NCBI GenBank assembly: GCA_030745285.1
Contig: JASLOV010000312.1
Span: 1-20,318 of the forward strand
Length of the DNA stretch: 20,318 nt
Origin: Dehalococcoidia bacterium
GTDB taxonomy: Bacteria; Chloroflexota; Dehalococcoidia; UBA2979
Direction of reading: 5' to 3'
Shown here piece by piece: positions 7,606 through 15,123 of this stretch. The first letter of the stretch is position 1. Each line of letters opens with the position of its first letter. The notes beneath the pieces were generated by a model. It saw only the letters and a program-made list of their open reading frames with translations, had not been told where the DNA came from and did not search any database. A program made the translations under genes and the position numbers.

Positions 7606-8142
7606 CTAGCGGCGGGTTGTCTTCCGTGCCTTCAGCGGGCGCATCCCCAGCGCCACGCGGCGCTCGTTTGCCGCCTTCAGCACCACGCCTTCCCGTTCGA
7701 GCAGGCGACCGAGCGCCGCCGTCGAGACCTTCAGGCGCCGCGCGGCATCGCTCACCCGCCACTCGACGGCGGCGAGCAGGTCGAAGAGCGCCGCGATGGC
7801 AGGCAGGAATCGCTTGTCCCTCCGGCCGAAGCCGCTCGTCAGCGCTTCCGCGAGCTTGTTGGGAGGGGCGTAGGCCTCCAGCGCAACCGGCGAGCGCAGC
7901 GTGAGCGCGAGCGTGGTGCGCAGCCGGCGCAGCGCGCGGGCGCGGTTCTCGTGCTGGGATCGCGACTCGGTCGCCACGGCCGCGAGTCCGCTCGGGCCGT
8001 GGCGCAGCCGCACGGCGGACTCGGTGACGTTGCGCTTCTGGCCGCCCGGTCCGCTGGCGCGGAAGCGGTCGAACTCACACTGCGCGAAGAGCGCCTCGTC
8101 GTCGAGCGGCAGGAAGTCGCGCCAGGTCGGCTGATCAGCCAT
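7606..8142 (-). CDS. GGQ-domain peptide-chain-release-factor-like protein with C-terminal HTH-like extension
   Basis: A 178-residue protein with the peptidyl-tRNA hydrolysis domain of class I release factors. The catalytic loop is SGPGGQKRNVTESAVRL (30-46, GGQ at 33-35), followed by the ESRSQHENRARAL helix (59-71) seen in codon-independent rescue factors of the ArfB/ICT1 type. There are no codon-recognition domains. Unlike ArfB, whose tail is short and disordered, residues about 128-170 look folded: RVSDAARRLKVSTAALGRLL reads as a helix-turn-helix, and the last residues (KARKTTRR) are strongly basic. The protein probably hydrolyses peptidyl-tRNA on stalled ribosomes or in 50S subunits. The GTG at 8145 directly precedes the ATG chosen here; neither has a good Shine-Dalgarno. 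It is convergent with clpS. Confidence 0.85.
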   Translation of the reverse strand: MADQPTWRDFLPLDDEALFAQCEFDRFRASGPGGQKRNVTESAVRLRHGPSGLAAVATESRSQHENRARALRRLRTTLALTLRSPVALEAYAPPNKLAEALTSGFGRRDKRFLPAIAALFDLLAAVEWRVSDAARRLKVSTAALGRLLEREGVVLKAANERRVALGMRPLKARKTTRR

Positions 8143-8330
8143 CACCGTTCGCCCGTCGTTCGCCCGCGCTGGCCGGTCGCTCGCTCACAATCGAACCGTA
8201 GCACGAGGCCGGGCGGGAGCCGGGCCGGGGCCGTCGCCCCGCGCGCGAGGGCCGGTTGCTTCCCCGGGACGGGTGCTGCGTCCTATCCTGACTGCCCCGG
8301 CACAAACTGGGAACGGAGCGGGAGCGAGCG

Positions 8331-9386
8331 ATGCCAGGAGCGCAGATCGTCGGCGCCACCGGTTATGGCGGGCTCGGCATGATCGAGCTGCTGCTCGGCC
8401 ATCCTGAGTTCGAGATCGCCTCGCTCGTGGCCCGCGACGACGCCGGCCGCCGCATCGACGAGGTCTACCCTCACCTCACCGACCGCTGCGAGCTCACCGT
8501 GCAGGCGCCCGTCGACGACGTGATCGGCTCCGGCTGCGACGTCGTGATCTTCGCGACGCCGGATGGCGTCTCGCAGGGCTACGCCGCCGCCCTGACCGAC
8601 GCCGGCATGCGCTTCGTCGACTATTCCGGAGACTTCCGTTTCGGCGACACCGCCGCCTACGCCCGCTACGCCGATGCCCACCCCTCGATCGGGGACGCCG
8701 GGCACGATGCCGCCGCGCTGCTCGACCGCGGCCAGTTCGGTGTGCCTGAGCTGTTCGGCGACCGCATCGTGGAAGCGCCGATCATCGGCAACCCCGGGTG
8801 CTTCGCCGTCGGCATCATCCTCGGGCTGGCCCCGCTCTTCGCCGCCGGGCTCGTCGAGGGCGGGACCGTCACCGTCGACGGGCTGACCGGCTCCTCCGGG
8901 GCGGGCAAGAAGCCCTCGCCGCTGCAGCACTTCTCCCACCTCAACGACAACGTCGTCCCCTACCGCGTCTTCACCCACCAGCACGTCGTCGAGGCTGAGG
9001 AGACGCTCGCGGCCCTCTCCGGCGGCGAGGCAAACGTACACTTCGTCCCCCACCTGCTGGGCACGACGCGAGGCATCCTCAGCACCATGCACGCCGCCCT
9101 CACCGGCCCGGCGACGCGCGATGGCCTGCTCGACCGTTACCGCCAGTTCTTTGACGGGCACCCCTTCGTGCGGGTGCTCGACGTTCCGCCGACGCTCAAG
9201 GGCACCCTGGGCTCGAACTACTGCGACATCTCGCTCGAGGTCTCGCCGGACGGCAGCCGGATGGTGGCAATGGCCTCGATCGACAACCTGCTCAAGGGCC
9301 AGAGCGGCAACGCCATGCAGAACCTCAACCTGATGTTCGGCTTCGATCAGACGGCCGGGCTGGGGCGCCTGCCGCTCTACCCCTGA
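8331..9386 (+). CDS. argC: N-acetyl-gamma-glutamyl-phosphate reductase
   Basis: A 351-residue ArgC/LysY-family NADPH-dependent dehydrogenase, which reduces the acyl phosphate of N-acetylglutamate (arginine synthesis) or of a LysW-bound intermediate. The nucleotide-binding loop GATGYGG is at 8-14, the catalytic cysteine in IGNPGC is Cys157, the substrate segment is HQHVVEAEETL (216-226), and the C-terminal MASIDNLLKGQSGNAMQN is typical. The ATG has GGGAG upstream. No other arginine or lysine gene is in the window, so assignment to arginine rather than LysW-type lysine synthesis rests on family default. The TGA is only three bases from the stop of the convergent MFS gene. A TATCCT hexamer at 8284-8289 could be a -10, but no -35 is evident. 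Confidence 0.93.
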   Translation: MPGAQIVGATGYGGLGMIELLLGHPEFEIASLVARDDAGRRIDEVYPHLTDRCELTVQAPVDDVIGSGCDVVIFATPDGVSQGYAAALTDAGMRFVDYSGDFRFGDTAAYARYADAHPSIGDAGHDAAALLDRGQFGVPELFGDRIVEAPIIGNPGCFAVGIILGLAPLFAAGLVEGGTVTVDGLTGSSGAGKKPSPLQHFSHLNDNVVPYRVFTHQHVVEAEETLAALSGGEANVHFVPHLLGTTRGILSTMHAALTGPATRDGLLDRYRQFFDGHPFVRVLDVPPTLKGTLGSNYCDISLEVSPDGSRMVAMASIDNLLKGQSGNAMQNLNLMFGFDQTAGLGRLPLYP

Positions 9387-9389
9387 CGG

Positions 9390-10814
9390 TCAGCCCTCGG
9401 CCGGGCCGTCCGCAGCCCCCTCCACAGCCGGCTCGACACCCTCCGCGTCCCCGTTGCGCAGCCGCCCGGCCAGGCCATCAACGCCGGCCGCGGTGGCCAG
9501 CAGCAGCAGCGGCGCGACGGTCAGCACCGCTCGCACGCCGACGATATCGGCGACCACCCCGAGCACGAGCAGCGGAATGATCGCCAGCCCGTCCTTCATC
9601 GTGCCCAGCAGCGCGAAGGTGCGGCCCTGCACCGCCAGCGGCGCCGTCCGCGAGATGTAGGTCTGCGTGGCCGTCGCCGCGAGCGTGAGGCCGAAGCCGA
9701 CGAAGATCGAAATCTCCGCCGCCAGCTCGACGCGCTCGCCCACCAGTGGCAGATCGACGACCGGGAACCAGGGCAACCACTCCCGCAGCTTGTCGACAAA
9801 CCCGAGCGCGCTCATCGCCGAGGCGACGATCGCGAACCCGAGGATGGCGACGATGCGTTCCCGGAACACCCTGATCGCGATCGGGGCGACCACAAGCGCG
9901 ACGAGCAGTCCCAGCACGGCCGGCGAGAAGACGTAGAGCGCGTTCGCCGGATCGACGTCCAGCACGTCGCGTGTGTACTGGGGGCCGAGCACCCCCAGGA
10001 TCACGCTCATCGTCGCCGCCAGCGCCGCCAGCAGCAGCATCCAGAGCTGCGTGCGCTCGGTCAGCAGCCAGCGAACCGTCTCCAGCGTCGACATCCGTGC
10101 CTCCATCTCGGGCGCGACCGCGCCCGGGCGGCGCCGCTGGGGACGGAGGTCGAAGACGCGCGTCGCGGAGAAGAAGAAAAGCAGACCGGCGATCACCGTC
10201 ACCGGGTCGACACCGAAGACACGCACGATCAGCGGTGCGAGGATCGCCTTGCCGATCACGTCGCCACCCGATGACGCGAGCGAGAGGAACGAGGTGGCCG
10301 AGGCCAGTTCGTCCTCGCTCGCGACCAGCGGCACGGCCGACGCTTCCGACGGCTGCGACACCTGGTGCAGGATGCGCACCGCGAAGAGGATCCCCAGCAG
10401 CGAGCGGAAGTCGGTGCCGAAGAAGCCCGGGATCAGGATCGCCAGCGCCCCCATCAGGACGTAGGCGCCGCCCAGCGCCACCCGCTTCGGCAGCGCGTCA
10501 GCCACGATGCCGCCGAACATGCCGAGCAGCACACCGGGCAAGAGATAGGCGACGCCGAGCAGCGCCGCATCGATCGCCCTTCCGCCGGCGCGAGCGCTGG
10601 CGATCAGCGCGCTATAGAGCAGCGCCTGCAACGCGATGTCGGTGAGGAAGCGCGACGCCAGCAGTTGCTGGAACTGCGTGTTGCGCGCCACCGAGCCGGG
10701 GGGCAGGAAGAACCACAGCACCCGGAAGACGCGCGCCTGCCCGCGGTCGACGGCGTCGTCCAGCCGCTGCAGGCCGCCGAGTGCCGGCTCATCGAATTCG
10801 GGGCCGAGCGTCAT
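9390..10814 (-). CDS. MFS transporter
   Basis: A 474-residue membrane protein with about twelve hydrophobic segments in two halves, separated by a charged cytoplasmic loop (RPQRRRPGAVAPEMEARM). GGIVADALPKR after the second helix is the Major Facilitator motif A. The soluble N-terminus (about 45 residues) and an acidic, Gly/Ala-rich C-terminal tail flank the core. The closest style is the MFS group around enterobactin and macrolide exporters, but the substrate cannot be inferred. The ATG at 10814 was chosen: TACCAT lies seven bases upstream with no Shine-Dalgarno, again suggesting a leaderless start. A TTG further upstream (10871) only adds 19 Arg/Pro-rich residues. The gene is divergent from the small secreted protein, 92 bases apart. 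Confidence 0.9.
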   Translation of the reverse strand: MTLGPEFDEPALGGLQRLDDAVDRGQARVFRVLWFFLPPGSVARNTQFQQLLASRFLTDIALQALLYSALIASARAGGRAIDAALLGVAYLLPGVLLGMFGGIVADALPKRVALGGAYVLMGALAILIPGFFGTDFRSLLGILFAVRILHQVSQPSEASAVPLVASEDELASATSFLSLASSGGDVIGKAILAPLIVRVFGVDPVTVIAGLLFFFSATRVFDLRPQRRRPGAVAPEMEARMSTLETVRWLLTERTQLWMLLLAALAATMSVILGVLGPQYTRDVLDVDPANALYVFSPAVLGLLVALVVAPIAIRVFRERIVAILGFAIVASAMSALGFVDKLREWLPWFPVVDLPLVGERVELAAEISIFVGFGLTLAATATQTYISRTAPLAVQGRTFALLGTMKDGLAIIPLLVLGVVADIVGVRAVLTVAPLLLLATAAGVDGLAGRLRNGDAEGVEPAVEGAADGPAEG

Positions 10815-10821
10815 GCCCACG

Positions 10822-10827
10822 ATGGTA
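10822..10827 (-). promoter_or_regulatory. -10-like element TACCAT, probable leaderless start of MFS gene
   Basis: On the minus strand TACCAT is followed by seven bases and the ATG at 10814. There is no convincing Shine-Dalgarno and no strong -35. The arrangement matches the other leaderless candidates in this window. Confidence 0.38.
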
Positions 10828-10906
10828 GCGGAGCGAACACCCGGCGCGGCCGGCCGTTGTACTGATCGCAACCGACCCCAGAAACCCGAAAAGAGAGGAC
10901 GAAGCG

Positions 10907-11473
10907 ATGTCAGGACAGATCAAGCGAAGCAGGTGGCCGCGTCTGGTGGTGCCCGGGCTGATGGCCGTGGCGCTCGCGCTGGGTGCAGCCTCGACCGCCT
11001 CCGCCAGCGGCCTCCCGGCCGGAGACGCGGTGCCGCAGGCCGCCCACCTCCCGGCGCAGGAGGGCGAAGACGGCGACAACAACGGGCAGCCCGGAAACGG
11101 CCGGCCTGACCGCGAGGGCCGTCACCCCCGCCCGCGGATCCGCCACGCGGTCCCGCAGATCGCCAACGCCATCTGCGAGAACCAGGGCCTGTTCACGGAC
11201 ACCGCCGCCCTGCCCACGCTGTGCGCGCTCTACCAGGGCGACGTGCTGTCGGACGGTGCGAAGCGCGGTCTCGCCGGGGTGATCGTGAAGTACGTCAAGG
11301 ACTCACAGCCCGAGGCCTTCAGCACGCTCGTCGAGACGCTCGACATCGAGCGGCCCGAGGGTGAAGACGGCGACCAGCGGCCACCGTTCGGACGCGGCCG
11401 CGGTCGCGGCCCCGGTCAGCAGGGCCCCGGTCAGCAGAATGGCTTCGGCCAGGACGGCCAGCCCCAGAGCTAG
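10907..11473 (+). CDS. Small secreted protein of unknown function, Gly/Arg/Gln-rich C-terminus
   Basis: I do not recognise this 188-residue protein. Residues 1-33 form a Sec signal peptide: basic SGQIKRSRWPR, a hydrophobic core (LVVPGLMAVALALGAA) and a signal peptidase site near ASA (31-33). The mature part starts with an acidic, Gly/Asn-rich linker, then a compact segment (about 76-148) with two cysteines (Cys90, Cys106) that could form a disulfide outside the cell. A low-complexity tail GRGRGRGPGQQGPGQQ ends the protein. The DNA for the tail has a 15-base tandem duplication. The ATG follows an AGAGAGGACGAAGCG ribosome site. A strong hairpin downstream separates it from the sigma-factor operon. 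It could be a target of that sigma factor, but that is conjecture from position only. Confidence 0.75.
   Translation: MSGQIKRSRWPRLVVPGLMAVALALGAASTASASGLPAGDAVPQAAHLPAQEGEDGDNNGQPGNGRPDREGRHPRPRIRHAVPQIANAICENQGLFTDTAALPTLCALYQGDVLSDGAKRGLAGVIVKYVKDSQPEAFSTLVETLDIERPEGEDGDQRPPFGRGRGRGPGQQGPGQQNGFGQDGQPQS
11408..11437 (+). repeat. Exact 15-bp tandem duplication within the secreted-protein gene
   Basis: The unit GGCCCCGGTCAGCAG occurs twice without a gap or mismatch. It encodes two copies of a GPGQQ pentapeptide. Being a multiple of three it keeps frame, so copy number could vary between strains by slippage without breaking the gene. Confidence 0.9.
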
Positions 11474-11494
11474 CTCCGAATAGCCCTGCGGCGA

Positions 11495-11525
11495 AGGTGA
11501 ACGCCCCTGACGGGGGCGTTCACCT
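11495..11525 (+). terminator. Strong hairpin, probable terminator of the secreted-protein gene
   Basis: AGGTGAACGCCCC and its perfect complement GGGGCGTTCACCT form a 13-bp stem with a five-base loop (TGACG). It begins 21 bases after the TAG of the secreted-protein gene. No uridine-rich tract follows (ATTCGTCC), so it is either a U-poor intrinsic terminator of the kind described in GC-rich bacteria or an mRNA-stabilising 3' end. Its position shields the downstream sigma-factor operon. Confidence 0.75.
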
Positions 11526-11611
11526 ATTCGTCCACCGGTGCGCGAGCCTATCGTGAAGGCGGCGAACGAATTCCGGGAAGTTTCGTTTCACTCTATGGAA
11601 GCAGTCAGCCG

Positions 11612-12175
11612 GTGAGCGCCAGCGCCTCCGACAGCGAGCAGGCGCTCACCGCCCTGGTTGACCGCGCCCGGGAGGGCGACGCGGATGCCTTCGGCGCGCT
11701 GTATGACCGCTACCAGCCGGAAATCCTGCGGTACCTCACGCACCAGCTCCGCAACGCCGACCTGGCGGAGGACCTGGCACAGCAGGTGTTCCTCAAGGCC
11801 TGGCAGGCGATCCCCCGCTACCAGCATCGTGGCGTCCCGTTCAAGGCATGGCTCTATCGAATGGCTCGGAACCAGGTGATCGACAATTTCCGCAAGCAGC
11901 GGCCCACCACCGACCTTGAAGGTGTCGACCCGGCAGTCGAGCCCGAGGCGGAGGAACGCGTGCTGGCGGCGGAGCGTATTTCGCGCCTGCGCGCGGCGAT
12001 GGACCGGCTCTCGCCGGACCACTGCGAGGTGCTGGTGCTGCGCTTCCTGATGGAGAAGTCCGCCGCGGAGATCGGCGCCGTGATGGCGCGCAAGGAAGTG
12101 ACCGTGCGCGGGCTCCAGATGCGCGCCCTTCGAGCGCTGCGCAAGGAACTGGAAGCGATCGGAGGGATGCCATGA
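11612..12175 (+). CDS. ECF-type RNA polymerase sigma factor
   Basis: A 187-residue two-domain sigma factor. Region 2 spans about residues 20-97, with DAFGALYDRYQPEILRYL, the core-binding AEDLAQQVFLKAW (52-64) and the -10-binding AWLYRMARNQVIDNFRK (79-95). A variable acidic linker follows, then region 4 (about 122-180), where LSPDHCEVLVLRFL and SAAEIGAVM form the -35-binding helix-turn-helix. There is no region 1 or 3, so it belongs to the ECF group. The GTG start has only a distant GGAAG as ribosome site. The stop overlaps the next ATG (ATGA), so the sigma factor and the FecR-like protein are made together, the usual layout for a sigma factor and its membrane-bound regulator. I could not identify its own target promoter. 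Confidence 0.9.
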   Translation: MSASASDSEQALTALVDRAREGDADAFGALYDRYQPEILRYLTHQLRNADLAEDLAQQVFLKAWQAIPRYQHRGVPFKAWLYRMARNQVIDNFRKQRPTTDLEGVDPAVEPEAEERVLAAERISRLRAAMDRLSPDHCEVLVLRFLMEKSAAEIGAVMARKEVTVRGLQMRALRALRKELEAIGGMP

Positions 12176-13722
12176 GCGACGCGCGCTTCGTCGACGTGCT
12201 CGAGATCTGCATCTCCGACATCGTCGCCGGCCGTCGCACCGTGGCCGATTGCCTGGCCGAGTGGCCGCAGTTCAGCGACGAGCTGGCGCCGCTGCTCGAG
12301 GCGGCAATGGCGATGCGCGAGCAGCCGGCCGTCGACGAGCGCCCGCCAGATCCGGCGCGACGCGCACAGTTCATGGCCGCGCTGCGTGAGACGCCCCAGC
12401 AGTCGCCACGCCCGCGACCGCTGCAGGCCATCGGCCGCCTCTTCGCCGGCGCCCTCACGCTGCCCGCGCTCTCCCTGCCAGGACTGGGCCGTGCGGGCGT
12501 AATGGCTTCGGCCGCGGCCGTGCTCGTGGTCGCCATCCTGGCGGGGACGCTGGTGCTCGGCCGGGGCACGACCACCGCCTACGCCTCGACGGTCACGATC
12601 TTCAGCGGCGACGTCGAGGTGCTCGACGGCGATGCCTGGCAACGGATCGAGGACGGCGCGATTGTTGACGAGGGAGCGCGCCTGCGCACCGGAGCCGGGG
12701 GCAGCGCCGTGCTGACCTTCGCCGATGGCAGCACGGTCGGCGTCGAGGCGGAGACGGAGCTGCTGGTTGAACTGGTGCGCCTGAACGGCAACCGCCGCAT
12801 CCTGCTCCAGCAGTTCTCCGGCCGGCTCTGGAACGATGTCGTCTCCGATGAGCGCAGCGGTTCGCTTTACGTCGTGCGAACACCGGACGTCACCGTCACC
12901 GCCCAGGGCACGCTCTTCGAAACCGCCATCGCGGGCGACGAGACCACCGTCAGCACCTCCGACGGGCTGGTGGAGGTCGAAGCGGGCGACGAGCGCACCT
13001 TCGTCGCCCCCGGTGAAGCCACCAGCGTGAAGCGCCGGGGCGGCATCGGGCCGGTGCAGGCCACCGCCGCCACGGGACGCGTCTTCGCGCTGACGGTGAA
13101 CGCGCCGTTCGCGGCGGCGATCGTCGCGCCCGATGGCAAGGCGACGGGCGTGCGGCCGGACGGCATCACCTTCCAGCAGATCGCCGGCGCGGCCACCTCG
13201 CACCCGTCACAGGGATCCCAGCTGCTCGAGTTGCACCGGCCGACGCCCGGCGCCTACCAGCTTCACCTGCGCCGGGTGGGCGAGGGCGATGGCGAGGTCG
13301 TACTCACGCTCGGCAACGGCCGGGAAGTGCTCGTCCCCGTCGAGCGTCTCGGTGACGCCGTGCGCGTCGAGCTGAAGGTCGAGGTCGTCGACGGCCACAT
13401 GCGGGTCACGCCACTCAACGTGCGCTCGGTCGGGGCGCATGAGCGCGGCGCCGCCCGCGTCGTCGTGACCGACGCCGCGCAGCGACGCGCCAGGCCGCCC
13501 GGGCCGCCCGGTCCCCCGCGCGACGGCGACGAGCAGCGCGAGCAACTGCCCCCGGGGCTCCAGAACCGCGCCCTCGACAAGCTGCGCGAGCGCCTTCAGA
13601 ACGATCCTGATGGCCGCCTGCACGAACTGCTGCAAGGCGAGTCCGGCAGAGCGCTGCGGGAGCGCCTGGAAGAGCGCGCCCGCGGACGTGGCAACAGCGA
13701 TCGCGAGGAGGGCGGCCGTTGA
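12172..13722 (+). CDS. FecR-domain one-pass membrane protein, putative anti-sigma regulator
   Basis: A 516-residue protein translationally coupled to the sigma-factor gene. Residues 1-75 are cytoplasmic and helical and would be the sigma-binding part, but the zinc anti-sigma motif (His-x3-Cys-x2-Cys) is absent. Residues about 109-129 are a single membrane helix (GVMASAAAVLVVAILAGTLV). The extracytoplasmic part starts with a FecR domain (about 140-285): IFSGDVEVLDGDAW, ARLRTGAGGSAVLTFADGST, VRTPDVTVTAQGTLFE and VAPGEATSV. A second beta-rich region follows, then a Pro/Arg-rich stretch with PPGPPGPP and a highly charged helical end. The function as anti-sigma factor is inferred from operon and topology. 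After the TGA the frame continues as a collagen-like repeat, described separately. Confidence 0.88.
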   Translation: MSDARFVDVLEICISDIVAGRRTVADCLAEWPQFSDELAPLLEAAMAMREQPAVDERPPDPARRAQFMAALRETPQQSPRPRPLQAIGRLFAGALTLPALSLPGLGRAGVMASAAAVLVVAILAGTLVLGRGTTTAYASTVTIFSGDVEVLDGDAWQRIEDGAIVDEGARLRTGAGGSAVLTFADGSTVGVEAETELLVELVRLNGNRRILLQQFSGRLWNDVVSDERSGSLYVVRTPDVTVTAQGTLFETAIAGDETTVSTSDGLVEVEAGDERTFVAPGEATSVKRRGGIGPVQATAATGRVFALTVNAPFAAAIVAPDGKATGVRPDGITFQQIAGAATSHPSQGSQLLELHRPTPGAYQLHLRRVGEGDGEVVLTLGNGREVLVPVERLGDAVRVELKVEVVDGHMRVTPLNVRSVGAHERGAARVVVTDAAQRRARPPGPPGPPRDGDEQREQLPPGLQNRALDKLRERLQNDPDGRLHELLQGESGRALRERLEERARGRGNSDREEGGR

Positions 13723-13869
13723 GCCCCGGACGGCGCTGGCGGCCCCGCCGGCCCCCGGGGCCGGGATGGCGCCGGTGGTCGCGATGGCACGGGTGGCGCG
13801 GATGGGGCAGGCGGCGCGGGCGGCCGGGAGAAGGGCGGCGACGCCGGAACAGGCCGCCCCAGCCGCTAG
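13723..13869 (+). other. In-frame collagen-like open extension beyond the FecR-like stop codon
   Basis: Directly after the TGA at 13720-13722 the same frame stays open for 48 codons to TAG (13867-13869). Glycine occupies every third position for eleven consecutive triplets (for example GPAGPRGRDGAGG), and 20 of 48 residues are glycine. The piece has no start codon of its own in frame. It could be a tail cut off by a recent nonsense mutation, a stop-codon readthrough extension, or a sequencing error at the TGA. TGA is a normal stop elsewhere in this window (argC, clpS), so recoding of the whole genome is not the explanation. Confidence 0.5.
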
Positions 13870-14999
13870 GCCAGTGGCAGTGAGCCCGGTCCCCCACCTC
13901 CCTCACTACTGCGCTCGCTGAAGCGCTCGAACCCGTCGGTGTCCTCGGTAGCGAGGAAGAGACGGCGCGCCGGGTAGTTGATCGTGATGCCCTCGGCGTT
14001 CAGCCGGGCGTGAATGCGCTTCACCATGACGTGAGTCACCAGCCCGACCTGGCGTCGTGTCACCGCTCGGATCTTCATCAAGAAGTCGATATTGGAGTCG
14101 CCGAAACGCTGGAAGCGAAAGATCGGCTCGCCGCCGACCGCCTCGTCCAACTCGTTCACGATGCTGCGGAGTTCCTCCAGGCAGACCTCTTCGACCCGCT
14201 CCAGGTCCTCCTCGTAGGCCACGCCGCAGGTGATGGCGGCGTCCACGGGGGCGCCGGCCGCATCGAAGTTCGTGACCGTCGACTCGGCCAGTGTCGAGTT
14301 AGGGATGATGATGATGTTGTTGTCGAAGGTGCGAATGCGCGTCGCGCGGAAGCCGATGTCCTCTACCCATCCCGTCGGACCGCCCTCGATCTCCAGGAAG
14401 TCGTCGACGCGGATCGAGCCGTCCGAGAGCATGTAGGAGCTGGCGAAGACGTTGCTCAGCAGCGGCTGCAGCGCCAGCGCAACGGCGATGCCGCCGATGC
14501 CGAGCCCGGCCAGCAGCGGGCTGATCGAGATGCCGAGCTGATCGAGGATCACCATCGCGCCGATCGCGAAGAGCGCCACGTTGAGCACCCGCCGGATCAT
14601 CGGCAGCGACTTCTGGTCCCAGTCGGTCGCGGTGCGCTGCGCGATGCTCGCGCCGTACCAGGTCAGCAGCACCGAGAGCAGCCGCTGCGCGGTGATGATC
14701 GCCAGCACCATCGTCAGCGCGACCCAGGCGCGCTCGATCGTCGTGCGGTGGTCGTCGAGCACCGAGAGCGTCCGCAGCGCCAGGAACGCGCCCTCGACGA
14801 AGATCAGCGCCAGCAGCGGGAACCGCAGCGCCCCGACGACGTCGTCGTCGAGGTCGGTCTCCGTGGCGTGGGTGTAGTGGTGGACGACGCGTCGCAGCAC
14901 CGCGGCGGCAAGGCGGGCGAGCACGATGCTGCCCACGAAGATACCGGCCGCGATCAGCGCCTCGATCGCCTGATCGTCCGAAATCGTGAAGTCATCCAT
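13866..14999 (-). CDS. MscS-family mechanosensitive ion channel
   Basis: A 377-residue member of the small-conductance mechanosensitive channel family, which opens under membrane tension to release solutes on hypo-osmotic shock. Four hydrophobic segments (about residues 13-35, 58-78, 92-114, 138-157) precede the pore-lining helix, whose Gly/Ala pattern is clear in LAGLGIGGIAVALALQPLL (163-181). The beta domain follows (DGSIRVDDFLEIEGG, VEDIGFRATRIRTFDNN, IIIIPNSTLAESTVTNF) and then the alpha/beta C-terminal domain. Two more N-terminal helices than E. coli MscS, as in many larger homologues. The ATG has GGGGAG seven bases upstream, and a two-part promoter lies in the 124-base gap shared with the divergent DUF6159-like gene. 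Its TAG overlaps the TAG of the collagen-like frame on the other strand. Confidence 0.93.
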   Translation of the reverse strand: MDDFTISDDQAIEALIAAGIFVGSIVLARLAAAVLRRVVHHYTHATETDLDDDVVGALRFPLLALIFVEGAFLALRTLSVLDDHRTTIERAWVALTMVLAIITAQRLLSVLLTWYGASIAQRTATDWDQKSLPMIRRVLNVALFAIGAMVILDQLGISISPLLAGLGIGGIAVALALQPLLSNVFASSYMLSDGSIRVDDFLEIEGGPTGWVEDIGFRATRIRTFDNNIIIIPNSTLAESTVTNFDAAGAPVDAAITCGVAYEEDLERVEEVCLEELRSIVNELDEAVGGEPIFRFQRFGDSNIDFLMKIRAVTRRQVGLVTHVMVKRIHARLNAEGITINYPARRLFLATEDTDGFERFSERSSEGGGGPGSLPLA

Positions 15000-15028
15000 G
15001 TCGGTCTCCCCGGGCCACGCCCGACTGA

Positions 15029-15057
15029 ATCGTAACGGAGCGCGCGATGGCGGTCAG
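15029..15057 (-). promoter_or_regulatory. Sigma70-type promoter CTGACC-N17-TACGAT for the MscS-family gene
   Basis: On the minus strand CTGACC (15057-15052) and TACGAT (15034-15029) are 17 bases apart. Transcription would start about 22 bases before the ATG, leaving room for the GGGGAG ribosome site. In contrast to the leaderless candidates, this is an ordinary leadered arrangement. Confidence 0.5.
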
Positions 15058-15110
15058 CGGCGGCCGCCCCGACCAGTCGGGGGACGATGGCAGGCCTGCC
15101 CGGCGCTCGA

Positions 15111-15116
15111 TATAAT
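15111..15116 (+). promoter_or_regulatory. Consensus -10 element TATAAT, probable leaderless start
   Basis: A perfect TATAAT ends seven bases before the ATG at 15124 in otherwise very GC-rich DNA, with no Shine-Dalgarno between. Transcription would start at the ATG itself. The position of a -35 17 bases upstream holds TGGCAG, a poor match. Confidence 0.6.
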
Positions 15117-15123
15117 CCCGGCT

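Noticed and set aside
13720..13722. Genome-wide reassignment of TGA as an explanation for the open tail of the FecR-like gene
   Set aside because: TGA ends argC, clpS, the LLM oxidoreductase and others at natural lengths in this window, so it is a normal stop codon here.
14010..15035. A 341-codon plus-strand frame opposite the MscS-family gene
   Set aside because: It is an Arg/Asp/Gln-rich shadow without hydrophobic or catalytic motifs. The minus frame has the MscS pore and beta domains.
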